Assembly (NCBI GenBank): GCA_028284925.1 | Contig: JANQQT010000132.1 | Coordinates: forward strand, 1 to 32,708 | DNA length: 32,708 bases | Direction of reading: 5' to 3' | Source: Phycisphaeraceae bacterium | GTDB taxonomy: Bacteria; Planctomycetota; Phycisphaerae; Phycisphaerales; Zrk34 | Shown here: in pieces, positions 14,504 to 23,082 of the stretch | Position numbering within the stretch: position 1 is the first letter of the stretch | How the letters are laid out: every line of letters starts with the position of its first letter | The notes under the pieces: model-generated | Databases searched by the model: none | What the model saw: only the letters and a program-made list of their open reading frames with translations | What the model was told of the DNA's origin: nothing | Program-made: the position numbers and the translations under genes

Positions 14504-17500
14504 CCGAAGCGGAACGCGAATTAATTGAGGTATTGCAGAACGAGTTGCCGCAGGATCTGACGGTTGATCAGATCAAGCGTTTGCGCGAGGCAATGCGTTA
14601 CAGCGATGATGTGCGTCAGGCGTTGCTGGAAGAAATTCGTTTGGAACAGGGGTTGGCAACGCGATATGCTCCGGAATTCGAAAACAGTGATGAGTTTGCG
14701 GATCGTATTGAGCAGATTGCCAATGCGCGTTCGCGTATGAAGTGGGCGAAGTATTCGGCGTGGTTTATTCTGACTCTCTGTGCGGTGATTCTCGCATCCG
14801 TCTATTACATACCACGGCATACTGAGAATGGTGGGCGGAATATGGCGAAGGAGGATGGAGAAGGGGGGGCGGGAGGCAAATTGAAGCAGGGTGACGTGGA
14901 TCCGAATGCGAAGCATGTGGATGTTCCGAAGGGTGTGAAGGATGGACAGAAGGGGAATGATACAAAAGGGAAGTTTGACGAGGCTGGTATGAACGGCGGG
15001 GGGCAAAAGTCGGTGGTTTCCAAGGATGAGGAGAATGGACTATTCAAGGCGACGGAATTGAAAGTCAAGCCGCTCTTGCCGGCATGGATGATTTACGACA
15101 TGCCGAGCGTTCGGGGGGATACGCGTTGGATGGCGGAATTGGATTCGATGATTCGACCGGCGGGGGGATCGATGAAGTTAAACGAGCGGGAGCGAGAGTA
15201 TTATTTACGCGGTGTGTTTGGTGTCATTCCGCCGGATGAAAAGGGGAGGATGGTACGTTTTCGTTTCTATGATCCAAAAAAGCTTCGTTTTGATTTCGAG
15301 AACGATCAGGAAGTGGTTCGTGTGGAGATGGGGCAGGATCGTCGTTTGATGGGTTGGGTAATGCGGGGTGCGCCGAAAGAGGCGAAACAGAAGAAGGTGC
15401 AAAAAGGGAAGCCTGTTCAGGTTGTTGAATTGCCGCGGCGACCTCGTTTGCCGCAGGGAGTTGACAGTCGGTTTTTGCGCGAGCATTTTCGGGTGCGGGT
15501 GGATACACGAATTGATTTTAACTGGGGGCAGGACGCGGCGATGCCGGGGATGGCGTCGGACCAATTTGCTGTGAGGTGGACAGGCAAGCTGGTGGTGGCG
15601 AAGAAGGGGCTATACCGGTTTTATGCCACATCGGATGATGGTGTGCGTGTGTACATCAATGGCAATCGTATTGCAGATGGGTGGCATGATCGTGCGGCGG
15701 AGGTATCGCATGGCCAGGCACAATTGGATGCGGGATTGCATGACATTGTTGTGGAGTATTACGACAGTTCATCTGTCTCGGAGATCAAGTTGGAATGGGC
15801 CGGGCCGGGATTTGGTCGGCAGGTGATCCCGGGTGGTGCGTTTCGGGTGTCTGGGGTTCGGGGCGCAGCGCGGGGTTTGACGGGTTATTACTGCTGGGGA
15901 AGGGAAATGCGGGATGATATTCGGGTTAGTGGCAGTAGCGCGACGATTTCGCACAAGACGCGGGGTCAATATGTTTCGGATGACGGGTTGCTTTGGAGGT
16001 GGTTCAGGCAGGGGGTAATGGATTTTCGATATCAGGATGGTCATGTGATCGTCGCATGTTCGGATGTTGAGCTGTTGCGTCTGCCGATGGCCAGTGTTCC
16101 CAAGCGGATGTGGTTTGCCGGAGAGACGCGGTTGCGTGAGGCGGGGGTGGGGTATTACCCGGCGTTGAAGCTGAAGAAGGATCCATTTGCCGTAGATGCG
16201 ACCAGGCGAGGCGACGACCAGAAGCCGTCGGCACGGCAGTGGGAAGTTAAGGCGGGCGATGAAAGTAAGGATTTTGAATTGGAGAGGCTGGCGGGCGGGA
16301 GTATTGGGCTTGTGCGATTGAAGGGGGAGCAATGGGCGACGGCTACGACGCGCGTGTCTACGGTGGCGGGCAATACGGTGGTGACGCTGAAGGTGACGGA
16401 TGCAACAGTAGGGACTGGCATCTTCATTGAACATTCGGTTGGGGTGGGGAGTTTCGTACGGATGGTTGTCGGGGAACGGAATGGTCGGTTCGTGGTTTCT
16501 GAGTACCACGACCATGCGGATTACCTGCGACGGCGTGATGAGGGTGGTTTCGTGTTTGAAAAGGATTTCTGGTGCCGAGTGGTATATGCCATTAACCGGA
16601 TGTCAATCCAGTTTAGTCGGGATGGCGTGCTATGGGTTCCCTATGGCAGGCATCATGTCTATGAGAAAACGCGTGTAGCACCGACACGTCGTTTGGGGAT
16701 CGGGCTGGCGAAGGGTAAGGGTGATCGCCGTGTGAAATTGGAGCGGTTTCACGTGCGTCACCTTGCGAATATTGAGAGAATGTTCGACGCGAATCTGGTA
16801 GCGAAGATTCCGCCAATTGATGCAGGCAAGGATGAGAGTCGGGGATGGGATGAGATTTGGGAAGAAGTTCGTAAACGTCGACCTAAGGATACGAGTGAGG
16901 CTGCATGGCGTCTGGCGTTTTGTGGGGCGATCATGGCGCGGGAGACTCCTGTGGGTTTACGCCTGGCGGCGGTTATGGAGGCATTTCGTTCGGCAGTTGA
17001 TGTAGGGGTCAAGCCGGCGAAGCTCGCGGCAGCGATGATGGAGTTGCCAAGCCGTTTGGAGATAAGTGGGAGTCGGGAGGTGGTCAATTCAGCGGAACGG
17101 CTTCGCGAGTTATTTGATCTTGTGGGACATTACCTTTGGGTCAATGGTGAGCGCAAGTTGGTGGGACTGCTTTACGCATCCATTTTTGAGCGGGAGTGTG
17201 CGCGTGAGATGGCGTGGCACGAGTATCGCCTGATGGCACCTGTGGCACTCACACGAATGGAGTTTTTCAGGTTGCTGGAGGCCAAGGATTGGGAAGGGCT
17301 TCGGCGGTCGGTTATGCGGTTTAATTTGTTGAGTACGGGGCAGGATCGGCTTTGGGTGGATTATTCGGAGCGCACGCGATTGATGCGTCTGGCGGCATAT
17401 TTGCAAGGTGAGGTGGGGCGTCATCTTCAGAGTACGCCAAAGGTATTGGGGATTCTTGCGGTAGCTGATGCGGACCATCCGTTTGTAGTGGATGTGGATC

Positions 17501-19314
17501 GTGAGACGTTTAACACCGTGGCAGAATTGCGTGCAGCGGTGAAGCAGGGGGCGTTTGGAGATGCATGTCGGATTCTGACGCGTCGAAGTTTGCCGCGTGG
17601 GATCTCACCGGTGGATGATGAAGGGATGCTGTTAAAGTCGACGCTTGTGATGTTGCGCCAGATGATTGATCAATATCAGCCGTTGCGGAGAAAGCTTCAT
17701 ACGGATTTTTCAGATGTAGGGATGATTCGATTGCGTCAGGCGCTGAAGCGTAATGATATGAATGTGTTGGAGGCTATTGCCGCTCAGTTTCACGGTACTC
17801 CCGCAGCGGTGGAGGCGCGATTGCGATTGGCGGATCGTGATCTGTCGATCGGGAAGTTTTATTCAGCGGCGGCAGGTTATAAGCTTGTGATTGACAGAGG
17901 AATGGGTGAAAGCAAGGGTGAGGTTGAGGCGAAGTATCGACTGGCGATGGCTATGACGGGTGAGAAAGTGGGTAAGAAAGCTGTCGGCCCTGTGAAGATG
18001 CCTGGTGGCGTGATAGAGGTAGATGAATTTGAGAAATTGCTCGATAAGATTGTCAGGCGTCGTGGTCGCAGTCGCTCGATAAAGCACTCAGCTCCTACAA
18101 AAATCCCTGAAGCCCCGGGTGTAATGAAACGCGCGCGTATGCGTGATTTTGTGGCGTTGCGTTCGGAGTGGGATCAGCGGCTGGGGCGCAAACATCGATT
18201 GCGCATGGCATGGTCGGCGAATGAGCAATGGGTCGTGATCAATCGGCCGGGCAATCTTTTTGTCATTGATGCGGAGAAGCGACGGTTGGCGTGGAGCAAG
18301 CCCTATGGTTTTCGAAAAGCGCCGGACTATTTGCCACGGGCGTCCAAGCCGTTGATCGTGGGGGATCGGATGTTCGTGTCGCTTTATCTCAACTCACAAT
18401 TGACATTGGCCTGTTACGAGTTGTCCAAGCGCCGGTTGATCTGGCAAAAAGCGTATGATGACTGGATGGCGGGAGATCCGGTGTTGGTGGGGAGTTGGCT
18501 TTATGTGTTGAGTGTGCGTTGGCAGGCGGGTGGGTATGGCCAGGTATTGTTGCGTCGCGTGATGCCTGAAACGGGGGAGTCTGTGTTTGCTTCACCGGTG
18601 GCGCGTGTTCGGATGCGGGATTCTCTTTTTGATGTGGGCACGCCGAAAGTAGTGGGCGATGCGTTACTGTTTCGGACGGGAGATTCGCTGATTCAATGTG
18701 ATCTGCTTGGGCAGGTCCGTTGGATTCGTAAGTTAGCGTATATTCCGAGCGATTTGGAGACCAGGGTTGGTCCGGAGCGTCCGTTGTCCGAGTTGGTGGT
18801 TATGGATGGAAAGGTCTATGTGACTTCGCCACGTATGCCACAGGTTTGGTGTGTGGACATTGCGAGTGGTAAAGTGGTGTGGACCTACGTGCGGCCTGGG
18901 CTTCGAAGGATCATTGGGAGGGTTGAACAACAGTTGTTGATTTCATCCGAGTATGGTTTGGAATCTCTTGATTCTGCGACAGGAAAGTTGAAGTGGCACC
19001 GTCGGCTATCGGGGCTTGGTGATTCGGTTATTCGGGGCAAGCGTGGGACGCTTGCGGTATTGACACTTGACCGGATGGAGAAGCGCAAAGGTTCGAAACG
19101 TCCGGCAATATTCTTAACACGACAGATTGAATGGGTAAACATGAAGACAGGGGAGGTTGTGGGGCGAGTGGGTTTGGAAGACCACGGGAAATCGACGTAT
19201 AACGCTGGTGAATTGATTACCGATGGACGGGCGATTTTTGCGGTGACGAATGTATCTGTGAAGCGAACGTCCAAGAAGACGGCGCCGAAGATTGTGGCAA
19301 TTGAATCGGAATAA
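14500..19314 (+). CDS. Giant transmembrane protein: anti-sigma-like N-terminus, PA14, LamG-like, helical repeats, beta-propeller
   Basis: The protein has 1604 aa from the ATG at 14500, which overlaps the sigma-factor stop; the frame runs upstream to 14467 but the overlap start is natural. Residues 1-80 are a charged, helical, cytoplasmic segment starting MTEAERELIEVLQNELPQ, in the size range of a short anti-sigma domain. A single transmembrane helix follows (about 84-104, AWFILTLCAVILASVYY), then a Gly/Lys/Asp-rich linker. Outside the cell: a PA14-like domain (about 335-440) with GLYRFYATSDDGVRVYING and WAGPGF; a LamG/DUF1583-like sandwich (about 585-750); an alpha-helical region with TPR-like repeats (about 1060-1170); and a PQQ-type beta-propeller (about 1230-1604) with repeated blades such as LFVIDAEKRRLAW, LACYELSKRRLIW, VDIASGKVVW and LDSATGKLKWHR. 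PA14 usually binds carbohydrate. The N-terminal anti-sigma role is inferred from gene order and topology, not from a recognised motif. Confidence 0.87.
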   Translation: MTEAERELIEVLQNELPQDLTVDQIKRLREAMRYSDDVRQALLEEIRLEQGLATRYAPEFENSDEFADRIEQIANARSRMKWAKYSAWFILTLCAVILASVYYIPRHTENGGRNMAKEDGEGGAGGKLKQGDVDPNAKHVDVPKGVKDGQKGNDTKGKFDEAGMNGGGQKSVVSKDEENGLFKATELKVKPLLPAWMIYDMPSVRGDTRWMAELDSMIRPAGGSMKLNEREREYYLRGVFGVIPPDEKGRMVRFRFYDPKKLRFDFENDQEVVRVEMGQDRRLMGWVMRGAPKEAKQKKVQKGKPVQVVELPRRPRLPQGVDSRFLREHFRVRVDTRIDFNWGQDAAMPGMASDQFAVRWTGKLVVAKKGLYRFYATSDDGVRVYINGNRIADGWHDRAAEVSHGQAQLDAGLHDIVVEYYDSSSVSEIKLEWAGPGFGRQVIPGGAFRVSGVRGAARGLTGYYCWGREMRDDIRVSGSSATISHKTRGQYVSDDGLLWRWFRQGVMDFRYQDGHVIVACSDVELLRLPMASVPKRMWFAGETRLREAGVGYYPALKLKKDPFAVDATRRGDDQKPSARQWEVKAGDESKDFELERLAGGSIGLVRLKGEQWATATTRVSTVAGNTVVTLKVTDATVGTGIFIEHSVGVGSFVRMVVGERNGRFVVSEYHDHADYLRRRDEGGFVFEKDFWCRVVYAINRMSIQFSRDGVLWVPYGRHHVYEKTRVAPTRRLGIGLAKGKGDRRVKLERFHVRHLANIERMFDANLVAKIPPIDAGKDESRGWDEIWEEVRKRRPKDTSEAAWRLAFCGAIMARETPVGLRLAAVMEAFRSAVDVGVKPAKLAAAMMELPSRLEISGSREVVNSAERLRELFDLVGHYLWVNGERKLVGLLYASIFERECAREMAWHEYRLMAPVALTRMEFFRLLEAKDWEGLRRSVMRFNLLSTGQDRLWVDYSERTRLMRLAAYLQGEVGRHLQSTPKVLGILAVADADHPFVVDVDRETFNTVAELRAAVKQGAFGDACRILTRRSLPRGISPVDDEGMLLKSTLVMLRQMIDQYQPLRRKLHTDFSDVGMIRLRQALKRNDMNVLEAIAAQFHGTPAAVEARLRLADRDLSIGKFYSAAAGYKLVIDRGMGESKGEVEAKYRLAMAMTGEKVGKKAVGPVKMPGGVIEVDEFEKLLDKIVRRRGRSRSIKHSAPTKIPEAPGVMKRARMRDFVALRSEWDQRLGRKHRLRMAWSANEQWVVINRPGNLFVIDAEKRRLAWSKPYGFRKAPDYLPRASKPLIVGDRMFVSLYLNSQLTLACYELSKRRLIWQKAYDDWMAGDPVLVGSWLYVLSVRWQAGGYGQVLLRRVMPETGESVFASPVARVRMRDSLFDVGTPKVVGDALLFRTGDSLIQCDLLGQVRWIRKLAYIPSDLETRVGPERPLSELVVMDGKVYVTSPRMPQVWCVDIASGKVVWTYVRPGLRRIIGRVEQQLLISSEYGLESLDSATGKLKWHRRLSGLGDSVIRGKRGTLAVLTLDRMEKRKGSKRPAIFLTRQIEWVNMKTGEVVGRVGLEDHGKSTYNAGELITDGRAIFAVTNVSVKRTSKKTAPKIVAIESE

Positions 19315-19332
19315 AGGAAGACGTAGGGCTTG

Positions 19333-21627
19333 ATGTATAGGACGAGCAAACAGCATTGCGGCAGGTGGCTATATGGGTTTGTAGCGATTTATCTTTATTT
19401 CGGGGTTGGTATGTTATGGGGAAATGAAGAGAAGCGTCGTGATCGCGTCAAGTATCGTAGTGATCAGTTTGTGGTTTTGTTTCAGGACGGCACGGTGGTC
19501 AAGAGCGGTGAGATTCGGGATTGGTATGAAGATCGTCGACATCCGAATATCAGTGGTCGTCGATTGTTTGATAAGCGCAATCCTGCCCGGTTGGTTCGCA
19601 ATCGTGATGTTGAGGTGAAGGCGGTGGGGCCGCGAGTGGAATTTGCCAATGGGGATGTGTTGCCCGGTACGGTAGTACGTGCGATGGCGGCGGATGCCTC
19701 ACGTGGCGCACCCTCGCGTTTGGTGGTTACGTTGCGTGCTCCTCTCATTCCGTGGAATTCCAAGGAGACTGAGATTTCGATACGCCATAGGCACATTGCG
19801 CGCGTGGTGTTGAGTGAACGCCCTCAAGGGCCAATTTCTCCGGGAACTGTGGTTTTGGCGGATGGTCGCCGTGTAAAGATCAAGGCTTTGCGATGGACGA
19901 TAACCGGGATTGCGGCGTTGACGGCGGATAGCTCATTTCGGGCGTCATGGGTCGACTTGGCGGAGGTCCATCCTCCGAAGCGAGATTGTATCGAGGCTTT
20001 GATGGATGATGCGATCTCAACGGATCCGTCGGGAGAAGGACTGTTGGGGCGAATTGTCACGCGTGATGGCGGTGTGTTAACGTATCGTCGTTCAATGATG
20101 CGGATTACGAAGGCATTGCAAAGGGAGCGGGGGCGCAAGGGGCCGCAGTATGATCATGCCGTGCAGCCCGCATGGTCGCTAAGCATGATCCGCGTACCGT
20201 ATGACGAGATTGGTTTTCGTACGTATCGAAGGTCGGATGAAATTCCGTTGTCGCTCTTGCCGGCGCGGACAATATCGCAGCGAAGTTTTACGGGGCACCA
20301 GTGGGAGTGGAAGCGGAACGCGAATTTGCATGGGGCGGCACTTCATTCCGGAACGATTCAGACGCGTTTAGGAATTGGTATGCATTCATATTCAGCCGTT
20401 GAGTTTCAGTTGCCACCTGATGCCAGAGAACTGACAAGTTGGGTAGGCATGGATAGGGCGGTTGGTGAAGGTGGATGTGTGAAGGCGTCAATTCTAGCTG
20501 ATGGGATATCGGGTAAGGTACTTTTTCGAAGTAAGCACTTACGCGGATCGGATGGAGTGGTGAGATTGTCGCCGATTACGTTGGGGACGGCGAAGACGGT
20601 GGTGATGGTAGTGGATTTCGGGCATGAAGGTCGGCCGAGTGGGGCTGATCCATTGGATATTCGCGATGAGTTGAATTGGCTTCTTCCGATGGTGCGGGTG
20701 GATTCGAGTAAGGTGAAAGCGCGACGGGTGAGTTTGGCGCAATCCGTGCCGCAACTGTCGGGATGGACACTGGACGATGCGACGAAGAAACGGTTGACGC
20801 CACAGCCTTATTGGGATTTAAGGTTGGGCCGCTGGTATGACGCGTTGATGGTGGATCGGAAACGTGGTTCGATTGATCGTGGTACGGATTTGAGGTTCAG
20901 CAGGACTGTTGTGGTTACCCACTCCAACGCGTGGTTGGATATTGTAGCGGGACATGTGATTGGAGACGGGTTTGAGGTTTATGTGGAGGTGGACGGGAAG
21001 CGATTTGGATCGATCATGAACGGGCATATCAAGACGGAGCGACACAGAAGTGTAGATCAGCGTAAATGGTCGCTTGGATCATTAATCGGTAAACGCGTCA
21101 AGGTGAGTGTGGTGGTGAAGGCAATGGGGAATCGAGTGAGTGGACTGGTGTTGCACAAGCTTTCGATGGGGCCGATTGTTACGAATCTGTCTTCGAGTGG
21201 TAAGCCGATTAAGCCGGATGTACCGCTTAGTTCTCTTGAGCCCCTGAAGGTCACGTTTAGTGCGGGGAAGGATGAGATTCGACAGGGCAAGCTGTACTCC
21301 GGGCGGGATCTGACCATTCGCGGATTGGCTTTTAAGGATGGGTTTGGCATACCGGACGGGGATTCAGAAATTACATATTTATTGAATAAGAAGTATAAGG
21401 CGTTTGTAGCGGTGATTGGATTGTCAACCGAGGGCTGGAGGGGCGTCGGGCCCTATCAGATCCTGCTGGATGGTGAGGAGCATGTGACGACGGAAGTGCT
21501 GGGGCGACTGGATCCGGCCAAGCAATGGCGCGTGGAGATACCTGCGGGGCATAAGGTGTTGACGATTCGGTTGAAAGGACAGCACAGTCATCCAGCGTTT
21601 GGGAATCCTGGATTCATGGTGCGTTGA
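19333..21627 (+). CDS. Exported NPCBM-domain protein (carbohydrate-binding)
   Basis: The protein has 764 aa from the ATG at 19333; a TTG lies directly before it, and AGGAAGACGTAGGG upstream is a good ribosome region. An N-terminal hydrophobic stretch (YGFVAIYLYFGVGMLW) acts as signal peptide. Residues about 35-300 are beta-rich with repeated short motifs (VLFQDGTVVKSGEI, VEFANGDVLPGTV, VLADGRRVKIKAL), a triplicated beta-hairpin pattern typical of planctomycete proteins with NPCBM modules. An NPCBM-like domain occupies about 312-465 (LHSGTIQTRLGIGMHSYSAV ... SWVGMDRAVGEGG ... VVDFGHEG). A second one is at the C-terminus, about 637-764 (GFGIPDGDSEITYLL ... AVIGLS ... EIPAGHKVLTIRLKG). NPCBM modules bind galactose-type sugars in glycosidases, but no catalytic domain is seen here. 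It begins 18 bases after the giant membrane protein, so it is almost surely in the same operon and probably works with it at the surface. Confidence 0.87.
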   Translation: MYRTSKQHCGRWLYGFVAIYLYFGVGMLWGNEEKRRDRVKYRSDQFVVLFQDGTVVKSGEIRDWYEDRRHPNISGRRLFDKRNPARLVRNRDVEVKAVGPRVEFANGDVLPGTVVRAMAADASRGAPSRLVVTLRAPLIPWNSKETEISIRHRHIARVVLSERPQGPISPGTVVLADGRRVKIKALRWTITGIAALTADSSFRASWVDLAEVHPPKRDCIEALMDDAISTDPSGEGLLGRIVTRDGGVLTYRRSMMRITKALQRERGRKGPQYDHAVQPAWSLSMIRVPYDEIGFRTYRRSDEIPLSLLPARTISQRSFTGHQWEWKRNANLHGAALHSGTIQTRLGIGMHSYSAVEFQLPPDARELTSWVGMDRAVGEGGCVKASILADGISGKVLFRSKHLRGSDGVVRLSPITLGTAKTVVMVVDFGHEGRPSGADPLDIRDELNWLLPMVRVDSSKVKARRVSLAQSVPQLSGWTLDDATKKRLTPQPYWDLRLGRWYDALMVDRKRGSIDRGTDLRFSRTVVVTHSNAWLDIVAGHVIGDGFEVYVEVDGKRFGSIMNGHIKTERHRSVDQRKWSLGSLIGKRVKVSVVVKAMGNRVSGLVLHKLSMGPIVTNLSSSGKPIKPDVPLSSLEPLKVTFSAGKDEIRQGKLYSGRDLTIRGLAFKDGFGIPDGDSEITYLLNKKYKAFVAVIGLSTEGWRGVGPYQILLDGEEHVTTEVLGRLDPAKQWRVEIPAGHKVLTIRLKGQHSHPAFGNPGFMVR

Positions 21628-21805
21628 GTGGTGGATCGGGGAAAAGGAAGGTTTGTCAGGATGTTGATAGATTGGATGCGTTTTTAGGCGATGTTGCTGT
21701 AACCGGCGGGATTGGGATTGCAATAAGAGGTGTGCGTGTTTGGGGAATGCTTGAATATGCGATGTTTGACGGTACGTTAGGCGTTGGATCTTTTGGAAGA
21801 ATGAC

Positions 21806-23017
21806 ATGAAGCAACAGTGGATCGTACAAATTTTGATTGTGAGCGTGGTGGTGTGGCCCACACGGGCGTTAGGGGAGGGTGATTGGGAGATCACGCCGGA
21901 TTCGGAGAGGGCGGTGAAGCGGGGACTGGAGTGGTTGGCGCGAAATCAGGGGCCTGCGGGGAATTGGGGGTCGAATGATCTGGGGCTTGTGGCGCTTGGG
22001 GCGCTGGCATTCATGTCGGCGGGGCATATGCCTGATCGGGGGAAATATGGCAAGGTTGTTCGACGGGCGATTAATTATCTTCTGACGAACGCGAAGCCGT
22101 CGGGGTTGTTGAATATTGCATCCGGACGACGTGATAATTATAACCATGGATTGTCGGTGTTTGTGTTGTCCCAGGCCTATGGGATGACCAAGGATCGGCG
22201 CATTTCGAAGGTGATGGAGAAGGGGATTAAACTGATATTGGATGTGCAGTGTAAGGATGGGGGATGGCGATATGAGGCGCATCGAAGTGGGAATGGGGCG
22301 GATCTGTCGCTGGCAGTGATGCAGGCGAAGGCATTGCGTGCGGCGATGGACATGGGGTTGGAGATTCCCAAGCGTGATGTAGTGGAAGCATTGAGTTTTA
22401 TCCGTAAGCGATACAAGCCGTCAGGCGGACCGGATGGGAAGAATTATGGCTCGACGGATCCTCTTGCGAAGCGACCCGGTGCGTTTACGTATAACGGAAA
22501 CAAATCAACGACAGCGATGGCAGCGGCGGGTGCTGTTTGTCTGCAGGAGTTTGGTGAGTATAAGGATTTTCGAATAAAGCGTAGTATGGATCGAGTGGTG
22601 AAGGATATTCGAACCAAGATGAGAATCCGGAAGGGACATATGCCATTCGATGCGTACACGATGTATTACGTTGGGCAGGGATTGTATCAGATTGGCGGGC
22701 GATGGTGGAAGGATCATTATGGATTGATACGAGATGCGGTGATTAAGACACAGAATACTTCCAATACGCGGACTGAATATGGATCATGGAATACGGAGCG
22801 TGTCGGAGGCGTGCCGGGCAAATTGTTCGGGACGGCAGTGGGCGTGTTTGTGTTGTCCATTCCGAATCGCTATCTTCCGATTCTACAGAAAGGTGAGGAC
22901 AAGGGGACGGCGACGGGGCGATTGAACCGATCAAAGATGCCTTATACGAAGGTGATACCGCGTACGGCGGTGGCTTTAGGCGTTGCGGGGAAAGAGGGGG
23001 TTCATCGGGAGGAGTGA
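21806..23017 (+). CDS. Exported terpene-cyclase-like (prenyltransferase/squalene oxidase repeat) protein
   Basis: The protein has 403 aa from the ATG at 21806, with GGAAGA upstream. A signal peptide (WIVQILIVSVVVWPTRALG) is present. The body shows the alpha/alpha-barrel repeats of the prenyltransferase and squalene-hopene cyclase superfamily: AVKRGLEWLARNQGPAGNWG, AINYLLTNAKPSGL, GIKLILDVQCKDGGWRY, ALSFIRKRYKPSGG, and AVIKTQNTSNTRTEYGSW, each with the QxxDGGW-like end. Catalytic acidic motifs of true cyclases (DxDD) were not found, and length is about two thirds of hopene cyclases. This version is common in planctomycetes next to VWA/BatA gene clusters and is probably a non-enzymatic or unknown-substrate scaffold. 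It lies 178 bases after the NPCBM gene and 65 bases before the BatA-type gene, on the same strand. Confidence 0.88.
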   Translation: MKQQWIVQILIVSVVVWPTRALGEGDWEITPDSERAVKRGLEWLARNQGPAGNWGSNDLGLVALGALAFMSAGHMPDRGKYGKVVRRAINYLLTNAKPSGLLNIASGRRDNYNHGLSVFVLSQAYGMTKDRRISKVMEKGIKLILDVQCKDGGWRYEAHRSGNGADLSLAVMQAKALRAAMDMGLEIPKRDVVEALSFIRKRYKPSGGPDGKNYGSTDPLAKRPGAFTYNGNKSTTAMAAAGAVCLQEFGEYKDFRIKRSMDRVVKDIRTKMRIRKGHMPFDAYTMYYVGQGLYQIGGRWWKDHYGLIRDAVIKTQNTSNTRTEYGSWNTERVGGVPGKLFGTAVGVFVLSIPNRYLPILQKGEDKGTATGRLNRSKMPYTKVIPRTAVALGVAGKEGVHREE

Positions 23018-23082
23018 ATCGGGAAGAGGCAAGACCCTTGGCGGGATATTAAGTAAGAGATTTTGGAGTATTTTTTTCTTCA

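Noticed and set aside
21624-21809. Open frame of 61 codons between the NPCBM and terpene-cyclase-like genes
   Set aside because: It starts inside the previous stop region with a non-ATG codon, has no ribosome site, shows no protein family and overlaps the next gene's start. It is treated as leader sequence.
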